Positions 8,750-18,560 are shown, counted from the first letter of the stretch. The stretch is DNA of 64,000 nucleotides from Candidatus Dormiibacterota bacterium (GCA_003169845.1 PNAG01000011.1:29042-93041); one strand, 5' to 3'. Made by a program: numbers and translations. The notes: generated by a model not told the origin, from the sequence alone.

Positions 8750-9034
8750 CGCTTGTACAACGCCATGAACCAGCGATTGGTGCCATCACCTTGACCCATG
8801 GAAAACGGGTGAGAGTTCTTTGCCGTCGATTGAGGGCTCCGAATCGCTCCCCAGACAGAACTGGGGCCGCCTGTAGCGGAATAATGCGAACCGTGGAGCA
8901 AGGGGTGCCGGTTTCACGACGTTGGGTTGATTGGGTGTGCCTCTGGCAGACCTCCGAGTTCAAGTTGATGCACTTATAGCCAATACGGGGCTCTTAGCCC
9001 GCCGCACCGGTCTGGGCGGTGAGGCCGTCCGAGT
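8750..9034. other. Intergenic region upstream of the ECF sigma operon
   Basis: About 285 bases between the sigma-factor start and the remnant that ends at 9035. It should contain the minus-strand promoter of the sigma operon. I see no convincing -35/-10 pair and no gene here. Confidence 0.3.
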
Positions 9035-9385
9035 TCAATCGTGCTGTATATCCAGTCGGGGGCACGTCAAGACGTACCCGGACACTGTCTGCCGATCGTC
9101 ACCTCTGTTTGGACCCCAGGTCCGGATGGGATCGCCGCCTACCGCCGCCTGGGTTCCGTCCGGAGACAGGGCATTCAGATCGTCCGGGTTGGGTATGGCT
9201 GCAGGGGCGTCAAATTCACTGCCGTCCCAGTGTTGAAACACGGGGCCCAAGGGACTCTCGTAGCAAAACACTCCGGCGGGCTCAATCGGCCCCTCTGGTC
9301 TGAGGCTGTTGGCGCAAAGCGTGGCGAGCCGCGTGCCCGTCGCGGGATCGACCACGTGATACTCGTCACTAAAAGCAGCGCAAGC
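9035..9385 (-). pseudogene. Remnant of a secreted protein, possibly beta-propeller-like
   Basis: A minus-strand frame opens after a TAA near 9400 and runs LTTLPACAAFSDEYHVVDP...LCANSLRPEGPIEPAGVFCYES...NALSPDGTQAAVGG...GYVLTCPRLDIQ, ending near 9035. The composition and the SPDG motif look like a real secreted or beta-propeller protein, but there is no start, no signal peptide and an upstream stop, so it is a decayed C-terminal piece. It matches the shorter piece near 6670-6780. The coding strand opposes pepF. Confidence 0.45.
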
Positions 9386-9466
9386 AGGCAGCGTCGTCAG
9401 TTAAGTGAACGGTATGCGCCTTTTGCCGTTACGGCACCCGTTATCCTGACCCGCCGTGGCCAAGCC

Positions 9467-11242
9467 TTGAAGCAAACGGGTGCCGAGTCAGTGCGGTGGG
9501 ATCTCAGTGACCTGTACGCATCGCCGACCGACCCCGCGCTGGAGACCACTCTGTCCCAGGCGCTGGAGAAAGCGAAGGCTTTCGAGGCCGCCTACAAGGG
9601 CAAGGTCGCGACCGCCGAGCCGCACGAGTTCGCGGAGATGATGCGAGAGCTCGAGGAAGACGAGGAAGAGGCGGCGAAGCCGGAGGTGTACGCGTACCTG
9701 CTGCATAGCCAGGACACGCAGGACGCGGCCGCGGGCAGAGTGCTGGCAAGGGTGCGCGAGGCCGCCGCGGAGCGCGGGAGTCACGGTGTTTTCTTCTCGC
9801 TCGAGCTGGCCCAGGTCACCGACGAGCAGGCGGCAAAGCTCTACGCGCACCCGGACTCGTCGCGGTACCAACACACGATCGAGGAGGCGCGCAAGTTCCG
9901 CCCGCACCAGCTGTCGGAGCCCGAGGAGCGCGTCCTGACGGACTTCAGCCCGGTCGGAAACTCCGCCTGGACCCGCCTGTTCGAGGAGCTGTGCTCGGGA
10001 ATACGAGTCGACCTGGACGGGCGGGAGCTTGCCCTCGAGGAGGCGCTGACCATGCTCCGCGAGCCCGATCGCGAGGTTCGGCGCAGCGCGAGTCACGCCA
10101 TCACGGGCGCGCTCGGCCACGACATCCGGACTCGCGGCTACATCTTCAACGTCATCCTGCAGGAGAAGGCGATCGACGACCGCTTGCGCCATTTTCCGAG
10201 CTGGATCTCGTCGCGGAACCTCGCGAACGAGACCTCGGACGAGGCGGTCCAGGCGCTCGTCGAAGCTGTCACGGGCCGCTACGACGTCTGCGTTCGCTAC
10301 TACCGGGTGAAGAAGCAGCTGCTCGGCGTCGGGGACCTTCACGAGTGGGATCGCTACGCGCCGATCGGCCAGGTGACTCGCGACCTGTCCTGGGAGGACG
10401 CCAAGGAGCTGGTGCTGGGCTCGTTCCAGCGTTTCTCGAAGCGCGCGGGCGCCATGGTGGAGGATTTCTTCACCCATGGCTGGATCGACGCTCCGGTCAT
10501 CCCGGGCAAGGCCGGTGGGGCGTACTGCATGCCCGTCACGCCTCGCCACCACCCGTACGTGATGCTCAATTTCACCGGCAAGCTGCGCGACGCGCTCACC
10601 CTGGCGCACGAGCTAGGTCACGGCCTGCACGACCGGCTGGCCTCGAAGCAGCACATCTTCGACTTCCATCCGCCTTTGACGCTGGCCGAGACGGCCTCCG
10701 TTTTCGGTGAGGCGCTGACCTTCGACCGCATCATGGCCGAGGAGAAGGACCCCAAGATCCGGCTGGCGATGCTCTGCAGCCAGGTCGAGGACTCCTTCTC
10801 GACGGTCTTCCGCCAGGTGGCCTTCAACCGTTACGAGGATGCGTGCCACACGGCCCGCCGGAGCGAGGGCGAGCTGGCCGTCGAGCAGCTCGGCGAGATC
10901 TACCAGGCCAAGCTGCAGCCGATGTTCGGCGACGCGCTCACCCTCACCGACGAGCACAAGGTCTGGTGGAGCTACATCGAGCACTTCCTGCACACGCCGG
11001 GCTACGTGTATGCCTACGCATTCGGGAACCTCCTCGCCCTGTCGGTCTACCACCGGTACCTGGAGAGCGGCCCGAAGTTCGTGGACGAGTACCTGGAATT
11101 CCTAGCCGCCGGCGGTTCGACGCGGCCGGACGAGCTGGTCCGGCGCCTCGGGATGGACATCACCGACCCGGGGTTCTGGGACTCTGGGCTGAAGATCCTC
11201 GACGGAATGGTGGCCGAGATCGAGCGCCTGGCCGGGACCTAA
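9467..11242 (+). CDS. pepF: Oligoendopeptidase F, M3 family zinc peptidase
   Basis: A 591-residue M3B peptidase that cleaves short peptides in the cytosol. The zinc site is H381-E382-L-G-H385 (LAHELGHGLHD) and the third ligand is Glu408 in LAETASVFGEAL. N-terminal WDLSDLYASPTDP and C-terminal VYAYAFGNLLALSVYHRY / STRPDELVRRLGMDITDPGFW are typical PepF landmarks, and the length matches the family. The frame is open back to 9041, but that part overlaps the minus-strand remnant and has no peptidase similarity. TTG 9467, giving MKQTGAESVRWDLSDL, is the best start; GTG 9491 is next. It stands alone, before the pentose-phosphate operon. Confidence 0.93.
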   Translation: MKQTGAESVRWDLSDLYASPTDPALETTLSQALEKAKAFEAAYKGKVATAEPHEFAEMMRELEEDEEEAAKPEVYAYLLHSQDTQDAAAGRVLARVREAAAERGSHGVFFSLELAQVTDEQAAKLYAHPDSSRYQHTIEEARKFRPHQLSEPEERVLTDFSPVGNSAWTRLFEELCSGIRVDLDGRELALEEALTMLREPDREVRRSASHAITGALGHDIRTRGYIFNVILQEKAIDDRLRHFPSWISSRNLANETSDEAVQALVEAVTGRYDVCVRYYRVKKQLLGVGDLHEWDRYAPIGQVTRDLSWEDAKELVLGSFQRFSKRAGAMVEDFFTHGWIDAPVIPGKAGGAYCMPVTPRHHPYVMLNFTGKLRDALTLAHELGHGLHDRLASKQHIFDFHPPLTLAETASVFGEALTFDRIMAEEKDPKIRLAMLCSQVEDSFSTVFRQVAFNRYEDACHTARRSEGELAVEQLGEIYQAKLQPMFGDALTLTDEHKVWWSYIEHFLHTPGYVYAYAFGNLLALSVYHRYLESGPKFVDEYLEFLAAGGSTRPDELVRRLGMDITDPGFWDSGLKILDGMVAEIERLAGT

Positions 11243-11247
11243 TTTCG

Positions 11248-11272
11248 GCTCCGCCTTCAGGGGGAGGGAGAG
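11248..11272. repeat. Dispersed GC-rich palindromic repeat, copy 1
   Basis: CTCCGCCTTCAGGGGGAGGG lies between pepF and tkt. It has the same core (a C-rich arm, a short loop and GGGGGAGGG) as the copies at 16971, 19955, 20643 and 21344. Confidence 0.5.
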
Positions 11273-11352
11273 ACCGAGCCGATAGACTTAGATCCACATA
11301 GCTGGGCCCGCCGGCGCGGGAGAGAAGCCACTCGTCAGTGGTAGGGAGTGAG

Positions 11353-13230
11353 ATGACGGTCACCACCGAGACTCTGGCCACTACCGATCTCGAGTTTGCC
11401 CGCCAGCTGGGGCAGCAGCTTCGAGTCGACTCGATCCGTTGCAGCACGGCCGCCGGCTCTGGGCACCCGACCTCGTCGATGTCCGCCGCCGACCTGATCG
11501 GGGTCCTGATCGCCCGCTACCTGCAGTACGACTGGTCGAAGCCGAAAGACCCGAACAACGACCACCTGATCTACTCCAAGGGACACGCGTCGCCGCTGTG
11601 CTATGCGATGTTCAAGGCGGTCGGCGCGATCACCGACGCGGAGATGATGACCTTCCGCAAGTTCGGCTCCCGGCTGCAGGGCCACCCGACGCCGGTGATC
11701 CCCTGGGTGGACGTCGCGACCGGCTCGCTCGGCCAGGGGCTGCCGATCTCGGTCGGGGTCGCCCTGGCCGGCAAGGACCTGGACAAGCTCCCCTTCCACG
11801 TGTGGACGCTCTGTGGCGACTCCGAGCTCGCCGAGGGATCGATCTGGGAGGCCTTCGACAAGGCGGGCCATTACCAGCTCGCCAACCTCACCGCGATCCT
11901 CGACATCAACCGGCTCGGGCAGCGCGGGGAGACCGAGTACGGCTGGACACTTGACGTATACAGGCGGCGCGTGGAGGCTTTCGGCTGCTTCCCCATCGTG
12001 ATCGACGGACATGACGTGACGGCGATCGATCGCGCCTACGGCCAGGCGCTCTCGTCGACCGGCAAGCCGACGGTGATCATCGCCAAGACGATCAAGGGCA
12101 AGGGGTTCTCGGAGATCGAGAACAAGGAGGGCTGGCACGGCAAGGTGCTGCCGCCTGATATGGCGGAGCGGGCGATCAAGGAGCTGGGGGGGATCCGCCA
12201 CCTCAAGGTCAAGACGGCCAAGCCCGAAGCAACACCCCGCACGCCGAAGCGGCTCGAGCCCGCGCCGGCGGTGACCCTGCCGGTCTATACGAAAGACGAC
12301 AAGGTAGCCACTCGCAAGGCCTACGGCGACGCCCTGCTGGCGCTCGGAGCGATCCCGAACGTTGTGGCGATGGACGGGGAGGTGTCGAACTCGACGCACG
12401 CGGACGAGTTCGCCAAGGCCTACCCCGACCGGTTCTTCGAGATGTGGATCGCCGAGCAGCAGCTGGTGGCGACGGCGGTGGGGATGAGCGTGCGCGGGTA
12501 CAGGCCATTCGCCTCGACCTTCGCCGCCTTCTTCAGCCGCGCCTACGACTTCATCCGCATGGCGGGAATCTCGGAGGCCAACCTACGGCTCGTCGGCTCG
12601 CACGCCGGTGTGGAGATCGGCCAGGACGGCCCTTCGCAGATGGCGCTCGAGGACCTCGCCTCCCTGCGGGCGATCAACAGCTCGATCGTGCTCTACCCGT
12701 GCGACCCCAACCAGACGGCGAAGCTGACCCTCGTGATGGCCGACACGCTGGGCATCGTCTACATGCGCACCACCCGCGGCGCGTACCCCACGATCTACGG
12801 TCCCAACGAGAGCTTCAAGGTGGGCGGTTCGAAGGTGGTGCGCCAGACGCCGAAGGACAGGGTCACGCTGATCGGCGCGGGTGTGACGCTGCACAACTGC
12901 ATCGCCGCTGCGGATGCGCTGGCGGCCAAGAAGATTCCCGCGCGGGTCGTCGACCTCTACTCGGTTAAGCCTGTCGACGTGAAGACGCTGCGCGAGGCGG
13001 TGCGGGTCACAAAGGGGAAGCTGGTCATCGTGGAGGATCACTACCCCGAAGGCGGCCTTGGGGCGGCGGTCATGGAGGCGCTCGCCGGTGACGGCGTCCC
13101 AGTCAAGATCGCGCATCTGGCAGTGAAAGGACTCCCGACCTCGGGCAAACCCGAGGAGCTGATGAACGCCGCCGGAATCTCGGCCAAGCACATCGTGGCT
13201 GCTGCCACCAAGCTCCTACAGTCGAAGTGA
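11353..13230 (+). CDS. tkt: Transketolase
   Basis: A 625-residue thiamine diphosphate enzyme moving two-carbon ketol units between sugar phosphates in the non-oxidative pentose phosphate pathway. Motifs: SGHPTSSMSAADLIGVL near the N-terminus, the cofactor motif LCGDSELAEGSIWEAF with downstream NLTAILDINRLGQ, the pyrimidine domain MDGEVSNSTHADEF...WIAEQQLVATAVGMSVRGYRPF with the catalytic Glu in AEQQ, and a C-terminal domain ending near residue 625. ATG 11353 is preceded by GGGAGTGAG, a good ribosome binding site; GTG 11338 is in frame but less likely. It is the first gene of the operon and abuts the next gene (TGATG). Confidence 0.95.
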   Translation: MTVTTETLATTDLEFARQLGQQLRVDSIRCSTAAGSGHPTSSMSAADLIGVLIARYLQYDWSKPKDPNNDHLIYSKGHASPLCYAMFKAVGAITDAEMMTFRKFGSRLQGHPTPVIPWVDVATGSLGQGLPISVGVALAGKDLDKLPFHVWTLCGDSELAEGSIWEAFDKAGHYQLANLTAILDINRLGQRGETEYGWTLDVYRRRVEAFGCFPIVIDGHDVTAIDRAYGQALSSTGKPTVIIAKTIKGKGFSEIENKEGWHGKVLPPDMAERAIKELGGIRHLKVKTAKPEATPRTPKRLEPAPAVTLPVYTKDDKVATRKAYGDALLALGAIPNVVAMDGEVSNSTHADEFAKAYPDRFFEMWIAEQQLVATAVGMSVRGYRPFASTFAAFFSRAYDFIRMAGISEANLRLVGSHAGVEIGQDGPSQMALEDLASLRAINSSIVLYPCDPNQTAKLTLVMADTLGIVYMRTTRGAYPTIYGPNESFKVGGSKVVRQTPKDRVTLIGAGVTLHNCIAAADALAAKKIPARVVDLYSVKPVDVKTLREAVRVTKGKLVIVEDHYPEGGLGAAVMEALAGDGVPVKIAHLAVKGLPTSGKPEELMNAAGISAKHIVAAATKLLQSK

Positions 13231-16025
13231 TGGCTACTGAAACCAAACACAACGCGATCAAGGAGCTCAAGCAGGTCGGCCAGTCGCTGTGGCTCGACAA
13301 CATCCGCCGCCAGCTCATCACCTCTGGCGAGCTCGCCCGCCTGCGCGACGAGGGCGTGACCGGGGTCACATCCAACCCGACCATCTTCGAGAAGGCCGTC
13401 AGCGGGTCGACCGACTACGACGAGGCGATGGTCCAGCTGGTCCGGGAAAAGGCGACGCCGTCGGAGATGTTGTGGGGCCTGATGGTCGAGGACATCCAGG
13501 CCGCAGCCGATGTTTTCCGGCCCGTCTACGACAAGACGAAGGGCAAGGATGGTTACGTGAGCATCGAGGTGTCGCCCACCGTCGCGGCGAGCACACGCGC
13601 CACGATCAACTTCGCTGAGGATCTGCACGAACGCTGCCGCCGGCCCAACGTCATGGTCAAGATCCCCGCGACCAGGGAAGGGATCCCTGCGATTCACGAC
13701 CAGATCGCCAAAGGCCACAACATCAACATCACGCTGATCTTCGCCGTCGATCGATACGACGAAGTGGTCGAGGCGTACCTCTCGGGACTCGAGAAGCTGC
13801 AGAAGAAGGGAGGCGACTTGAGCAAGGTCGCCAGCGTGGCGAGCTTCTTCGTGAGCCGCGTGGACACGAAGGTCGACAAGATGCTGGCGGAGAAGATTCA
13901 GGGCACGCCCAGTCCCGCCGAGCAGCGCGAGTTGGAGAAGCTCTACGGCAAGGCGGCGATCGCAAACTCAAAGGTGGCGTACGAGCACTTCAAGCAGCTC
14001 TTCAGCGGTGCACGATGGGACAGGCTGCGCAAGGACGGCGCCCGCACGCAGCGCCCCCTGTGGGCCAGCACGTCGACCAAAGACCCCCGCTACCCAGACA
14101 CGTATTACGTCGAGGAGCTCATCGGCCCGGACACGGTGGACACCGTGCCGCCTGCGACCCTGGCGGCCTTCCGCGAGCACGGCGAGGTCCGCCGCAGCCT
14201 GGACGAGAACCTCGAGACCGCGGAGCGCCAGCTGAAGCAGCTCGCCGAGGCCGGGATCGACCTGGACCAGGTCACGCAAGAGCTGGAGGTCGAGGGCGTG
14301 GCGGCCTTCACGAAGTCGTTCGAAAGCCTGCTCGAGGCGCTGACCAAGACCTCGAAGGACATCAAGGCCGGGAAGGGGCCGCGCCAGTGGCACAGCCTCG
14401 GTCAGCTGCAGCCGGCGGTCGACCAGCAGCTCGCGAAGCTGCAAAAGGAGGATGCGCCTCGGCGCGTGTGGGCGAAGGACTCGACCTTGTGGAGCCCGGA
14501 TCCCAAAAAGCGCGAGGAGATTCGCGACCGCCTCGGGTGGCTGAACGTCGCGGAGAAGATGCTCGAGCACGCGCCGCAGCTGCGCGAGGTGGCCAAGGCC
14601 GGTCGGGCTTACTCAGACGTGGTGCTACTCGGCATGGGTGGATCGAGCCTGTGCCCGGACGTGCTGCGCAACACCTTCGGGCCGCTCCCGGGTCATCCGC
14701 GGCTGCACGTGCTGGACACCACGGACCCGGCCACGATCCTCGCGACCCGCAGGAAGATCCAGCTCAGCAAGACGCTCTTTGTCGTCGCATCGAAATCCGG
14801 AGAGACGACGGAGACGCTTTCGCACTTCGCGTACTTCTGGGACCAGGTGCAGAACAGCGGCGCCGGCGCCAAGGCCGGCCGCCAGTTTGCCGCGATCACA
14901 GACCCCGGCACCTCCCTCGAAAAGCTCGCCAAGGACCACGGCTTCCGCTGGATCTTTCCGAATCCACCCGACATCGGCGGCCGCTACTCGGCGCTCAGCT
15001 ACTTCGGTCTTGTGCCGGGCGCGCTCATGGGCGTCGACGTGGAGGAGCTGCTGGAGCGGGCGATGGAGATGGCGAGCTCGTGCGCGGATTCGGTACCGCC
15101 TGAGACCAATCCCGGCGTGTGGCTGGGCGCGGTGATGGGGCAGCTGGCGTTGAAGCGACGCAACAAGCTCACGCTCATCACCTCTCCGAAGGTCGCGACG
15201 TTCGGCTTCTGGGTTGAGCAGCTGATCGCCGAGAGTACTGGCAAGCAGGGCAAGGGGATCGTTCCCGTGGAAGGCGAGCCGGTCGGCAGGCCTCCGGTCT
15301 ATGGAAACGACCGCCTGTTCGTCTACATCAGGATGGACTCCGACGCGCCCAACCGCGCGGTGGCCGCGCTCGAGAAGGCCGGCCAGCCGGTGGTGACGCT
15401 GACGCTGCGTGACAAGCTCGACCTCGGCGGCGAGTTCCTGCGCTGGGAGATCGCCACGGCCATTGCGGGCTCGATACTCGGCATCGATGCCTTCGATCAG
15501 CCCAACGTGCAGGAGTCGAAGGACAACACGAAGCGGGTCCTGGCGATCTATAAGAGCAAGGGCAAGTTGCCGCCGGCGGAGTCCACCCCGGCCGCCAAGG
15601 CGCGAGCCGGCCTCAAGGCGCTCCTCGCGCGGGCAAAGCCCGGCGCGTACTTCGCGATCATGGCCTACACGGCGCGGACGGCGACATCGGAGGCCGCGAT
15701 CTCGGCCGTTCGAACTGCGGTGCGTGACAGCACGCGCATCGCGACCACGGCGGGATACGGTCCGCGTTTTCTCCACTCGACCGGCCAGCTGCACAAGGGC
15801 GGCCCCAAGACGGGCCTGTTCCTCCAGGTGGTTCAGCAGGACACGAGCGACGTGCCGATCCCCGGGCAGCCGTTCAGCTTCTCCATCCTCAAGCAGTCGC
15901 AGTCCCTGGGCGATCTCCAGTCGCTCAGCTCGCGCCGCCTGCCGGTGGTACGCGTGACACTGGGCAAAAATCCAGCCGCAGGCTGGAAGGCGTTGGTGTC
16001 GGCAGTCAGATCGGCGGTGAAGTAG
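13230..16025 (+). CDS. Bifunctional transaldolase / glucose-6-phosphate isomerase
   Basis: A 931-residue fusion. Residues 1-~370 are transaldolase: TSNPTIFEKAVSGS near the N-terminus and the Schiff-base lysine K144 in VMVKIPATREG. Residues ~390-931 are phosphoglucose isomerase: LGMGGSSLCPDVL, VASKSGETTETLSHF, IGGRYSALSYFGLVP and STGKQGKGIVP. The fusion joins the non-oxidative pentose pathway to the entry from fructose 6-phosphate in one cytosolic protein; such fusions are known in several bacterial phyla. ATG 13230 shares its A with the tkt TGA, so translation is coupled; gnd begins three bases after the stop. Confidence 0.95.
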   Translation: MATETKHNAIKELKQVGQSLWLDNIRRQLITSGELARLRDEGVTGVTSNPTIFEKAVSGSTDYDEAMVQLVREKATPSEMLWGLMVEDIQAAADVFRPVYDKTKGKDGYVSIEVSPTVAASTRATINFAEDLHERCRRPNVMVKIPATREGIPAIHDQIAKGHNINITLIFAVDRYDEVVEAYLSGLEKLQKKGGDLSKVASVASFFVSRVDTKVDKMLAEKIQGTPSPAEQRELEKLYGKAAIANSKVAYEHFKQLFSGARWDRLRKDGARTQRPLWASTSTKDPRYPDTYYVEELIGPDTVDTVPPATLAAFREHGEVRRSLDENLETAERQLKQLAEAGIDLDQVTQELEVEGVAAFTKSFESLLEALTKTSKDIKAGKGPRQWHSLGQLQPAVDQQLAKLQKEDAPRRVWAKDSTLWSPDPKKREEIRDRLGWLNVAEKMLEHAPQLREVAKAGRAYSDVVLLGMGGSSLCPDVLRNTFGPLPGHPRLHVLDTTDPATILATRRKIQLSKTLFVVASKSGETTETLSHFAYFWDQVQNSGAGAKAGRQFAAITDPGTSLEKLAKDHGFRWIFPNPPDIGGRYSALSYFGLVPGALMGVDVEELLERAMEMASSCADSVPPETNPGVWLGAVMGQLALKRRNKLTLITSPKVATFGFWVEQLIAESTGKQGKGIVPVEGEPVGRPPVYGNDRLFVYIRMDSDAPNRAVAALEKAGQPVVTLTLRDKLDLGGEFLRWEIATAIAGSILGIDAFDQPNVQESKDNTKRVLAIYKSKGKLPPAESTPAAKARAGLKALLARAKPGAYFAIMAYTARTATSEAAISAVRTAVRDSTRIATTAGYGPRFLHSTGQLHKGGPKTGLFLQVVQQDTSDVPIPGQPFSFSILKQSQSLGDLQSLSSRRLPVVRVTLGKNPAAGWKALVSAVRSAVK

Positions 16026-16027
16026 CA

Positions 16028-16960
16028 ATGGAAATGGGCATGGTCGGCCTCGGCCGCATGGGCGGCAACATGGTTCTGCGATTGCTCAAGCGCGGCCACC
16101 GGATGGTCGCGTTCGACCTCTCACCAGACGCGGTCAAGCGTCAAGAGGACGCGGGCGCGGTGGGCGCCGGCTCGTGGGAGGAATTTGTCGCCAAGCTCAC
16201 CTCCAAGCCGCGAGTGATGTGGGTGATGGTCCCGGCCGGCGACCCCACGACGCAGGCCATCGACAAGCTGGTCGAGCTGGGCGATCCCGGCGACATCATC
16301 ATCGACGGTGGCAACACCAACTGGAAGCTCGCGATGCAGGACTGCGAGCGGATCAAGGCAAAGGGTATGCACTACATGGACGCCGGGACCTCCGGCGGGA
16401 TTTGGGGACTCGAGTACGGCTACTGCCTGATGGTGGGCGCGGAGCAGGAGATCTACGATCACTGCCTGCCCCTGCTCAAGGACCTTGCGCCGGACGATGG
16501 CGGCCTGGTGCGCACCGGTCCTGAGGGCTCGGGGCATTTCGTGAAGATGGTGCACAACGGCGTCGAGTACGGGCTCATGCAGGCGTACGCCGAAGGCTTC
16601 CAGGTGATGAAGCTCTCCAAGAGCTTCCCGGGAATGAACATGCCGGCGATCGCGGAAGCCTGGCGGACGGGTAGCGTCGTCCGCTCGTGGCTGCTTGATC
16701 TGATCGCACGCGGCCTGGAGCAGGATCCCGAGCTTTCGGCGATCAAGGGATGGGTCGAGGACACCGGCGAGGGACGCTGGACGGTCGAAGCGGCGATCGA
16801 GGAGTCGGTGCCCGTGCCGATCATCGCCGAGTCGCTGTTCGCGCGCTTCCGCAGCCGCATGGAGAACACGTTCGGCGACCGCATGCTGGCGATGATGCGC
16901 AACCAGTTCGGCGGACACGCCGTCATCACCGACGCGACGGGAGAAGCGGCGCGCAAGTGA
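16028..16960 (+). CDS. gnd: 6-phosphogluconate dehydrogenase, decarboxylating (GntZ type)
   Basis: A 310-residue short-form 6-phosphogluconate dehydrogenase that makes ribulose 5-phosphate, CO2 and a reduced nicotinamide cofactor. Rossmann motif GLGRMGGNMVLRLLKRGH at the N-terminus, substrate loop DAGTSGGIWGLEYGYCLMVG, and the catalytic lysine in FVKMVHNGVEYGLMQAYAEGF. It is the short NAD-preferring (GntZ/YqeC) type rather than the ~470-residue form; the cofactor preference is inferred from the subfamily. The fourth residue Met in MEMGMVGLG is an alternative start. It is followed by a palindromic repeat before zwf. Confidence 0.93.
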   Translation: MEMGMVGLGRMGGNMVLRLLKRGHRMVAFDLSPDAVKRQEDAGAVGAGSWEEFVAKLTSKPRVMWVMVPAGDPTTQAIDKLVELGDPGDIIIDGGNTNWKLAMQDCERIKAKGMHYMDAGTSGGIWGLEYGYCLMVGAEQEIYDHCLPLLKDLAPDDGGLVRTGPEGSGHFVKMVHNGVEYGLMQAYAEGFQVMKLSKSFPGMNMPAIAEAWRTGSVVRSWLLDLIARGLEQDPELSAIKGWVEDTGEGRWTVEAAIEESVPVPIIAESLFARFRSRMENTFGDRMLAMMRNQFGGHAVITDATGEAARK

Positions 16961-16970
16961 AAGCTGATTC

Positions 16971-17008
16971 CCTTCCCCCGTCAGGGGGAGGGTCGGGGTG
17001 GGGGGCCG
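16971..17008. repeat. Dispersed GC-rich palindromic repeat, copy 2
   Basis: CCTTCCCCCGTCAGGGGGAG followed by GGTCGGGGTGGGGGGC fills most of the gnd-zwf gap and ends eight bases before the zwf start. It matches copies 3 and 4 over the palindrome and the GGGTxxGGGTGxGGGGC tail. Confidence 0.65.
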
Positions 17009-17015
17009 AGCCCAG

Positions 17016-18560
17016 GTGACAGCCGTGGCCTCAACCCCGGTGGCCACCAACCCATTAGCCGAGGGGCTTCACGACTACCGCGTCGGCGAACCGTGCCTGA
17101 TGGTCATCTTCGGCGCGACCGGCGACCTCAGTGGCCGCAAGCTTCTGCCCGCGCTCTACAACCTCGCCAAGCAGCGCCTGCTGCCGGCGGGCTTTGCCGT
17201 GGTGGGCGCCGCGATCGACGACATGACCGACGATTCGTTCCGCAAGCACGCGTCGGAAAAAATCGCGGAGTTCTCTCGCACACAGCCGATCGACCAGCGC
17301 GTCCTCGACGCCTTTCTGAGCGCCTGCTTCTACGTGAAGGTCGACTTCGGAAAGCTCGACGACTTCAAGGGCCTGCAGCGCCGCCTGTCCGAGCTGGACA
17401 CGACCCGCCATGTTTCGGGCAACCGGATGTTCTATTGTGCAACGCCACCTCCGACCTACGAGACGATCGTCGAGCAGCTGAAGGCGGCGGGCATGGCGAC
17501 CGGCGCGGGCTTTCATCGCATCGTGGTCGAGAAGCCGTTCGGCTCAGACCTCAAGTCCGCGCGCGAGCTCACGGCAATTCTCCAGCGCGTCTTCCACGAA
17601 GACTCCGTATACCGGATTGACCACTACCTCGGGAAAGAGACGGTCCAGAACATCATGGCGTTTCGTTTCGCCAACTCGATCTTCGAGCCCGTGTGGAACA
17701 CCAATCTCATCGATTCCGTGCAGATCACGGTCGCGGAGGAGATCGGCGTCGAAGGCCGGGGCACTTACTACGACAAGGCCGGAGCCCTGCGCGACATCGT
17801 CCAGAACCATGCGCTGCAGCTGGTCGCGCTCGTCGCCATGGAGCCGCCGCTTGCCTTCGAGGCCAACTCCGTGCGAGATGAGAAGGTCAAGGTCCTTCGC
17901 GCGATCAAGCCGATCACCGACGAAGAGGTGGCTCGCGCGACGGTGCGCGGGCAGTACACGAAGGGCTGGGTGCAGGGGGAGCAGGTGCCGGGCTATCGCG
18001 ATGAGAAGAATGTCGCGCCCGGGTCGCTGACCGAGACGTTCGCGGCACTCAGGCTGAACATCGACAACTGGCGCTGGGCCAACGTGCCGTTCTACATTCG
18101 AGCGGGCAAGCGTATGCCAAAGCGCATAACCGAGATCCGGATCCAGTTCAAGCGCCCGCCGCACATGACGTTCGGACCCGACGCCACGCGAGAGCTCGAC
18201 CCCAACGCGATCACCCTGCGCATCCAGCCCGAGGAGGGCATCTCGCTGCGCTTTGGTGCGAAGGTGCCCAGCGCCGGCCTGCGCATCCGCAGCGTGACGA
18301 TGGATTTTCAATATATGACCGCGTTTCTCGTCGAAACGCCCGAGGCTTACGAACGCCTGCTGCTCGACTGCATGATCGGCGACCCGACGCTGTTCACGCG
18401 CGCCGACGAGGTCGAGGCCGCATGGAGGCTGATCGACCCGATCGAGGCGGCGTGGCGCGACGACCGGCCGCCCCTGGCGATGTACGCGGCCGGCACGTGG
18501 GGACCGCCCGCCGCGGACAAGCTGGTCCAGCAGGACCGTAGGGAGTGGCACCGGCCGTGA
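17016..18560 (+). CDS. zwf: Glucose-6-phosphate 1-dehydrogenase
   Basis: A 514-residue enzyme for the first oxidative step, glucose 6-phosphate to 6-phosphogluconolactone with NADP reduction. Motifs: MVIFGATGDLSGRKLLPALYNL (nucleotide fold), VEKPFGSDLKSAREL, the active site RIDHYLGKETVQN with His203, and LRDIVQNHALQLVAL. GTG 17016 gives MTAVASTPVATNPL; GTG 16998 lies inside the palindromic repeat and is less likely. The stop overlaps the opcA start (GTGA). OpcA is required for full activity of this enzyme in cyanobacteria and actinobacteria, and the coupling fits that. Confidence 0.95.
   Translation: MTAVASTPVATNPLAEGLHDYRVGEPCLMVIFGATGDLSGRKLLPALYNLAKQRLLPAGFAVVGAAIDDMTDDSFRKHASEKIAEFSRTQPIDQRVLDAFLSACFYVKVDFGKLDDFKGLQRRLSELDTTRHVSGNRMFYCATPPPTYETIVEQLKAAGMATGAGFHRIVVEKPFGSDLKSARELTAILQRVFHEDSVYRIDHYLGKETVQNIMAFRFANSIFEPVWNTNLIDSVQITVAEEIGVEGRGTYYDKAGALRDIVQNHALQLVALVAMEPPLAFEANSVRDEKVKVLRAIKPITDEEVARATVRGQYTKGWVQGEQVPGYRDEKNVAPGSLTETFAALRLNIDNWRWANVPFYIRAGKRMPKRITEIRIQFKRPPHMTFGPDATRELDPNAITLRIQPEEGISLRFGAKVPSAGLRIRSVTMDFQYMTAFLVETPEAYERLLLDCMIGDPTLFTRADEVEAAWRLIDPIEAAWRDDRPPLAMYAAGTWGPPAADKLVQQDRREWHRP

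Noticed and set aside
8742-8963. Small minus-strand frame upstream of the ECF sigma gene
   Set aside because: No ribosome site, odd composition and no similarity to anything I recognise; it overlaps the sigma start and promoter region.
9041-9466. N-terminal extension of pepF
   Set aside because: The frame is open, but the sequence has no peptidase similarity and overlaps a better supported minus-strand remnant.
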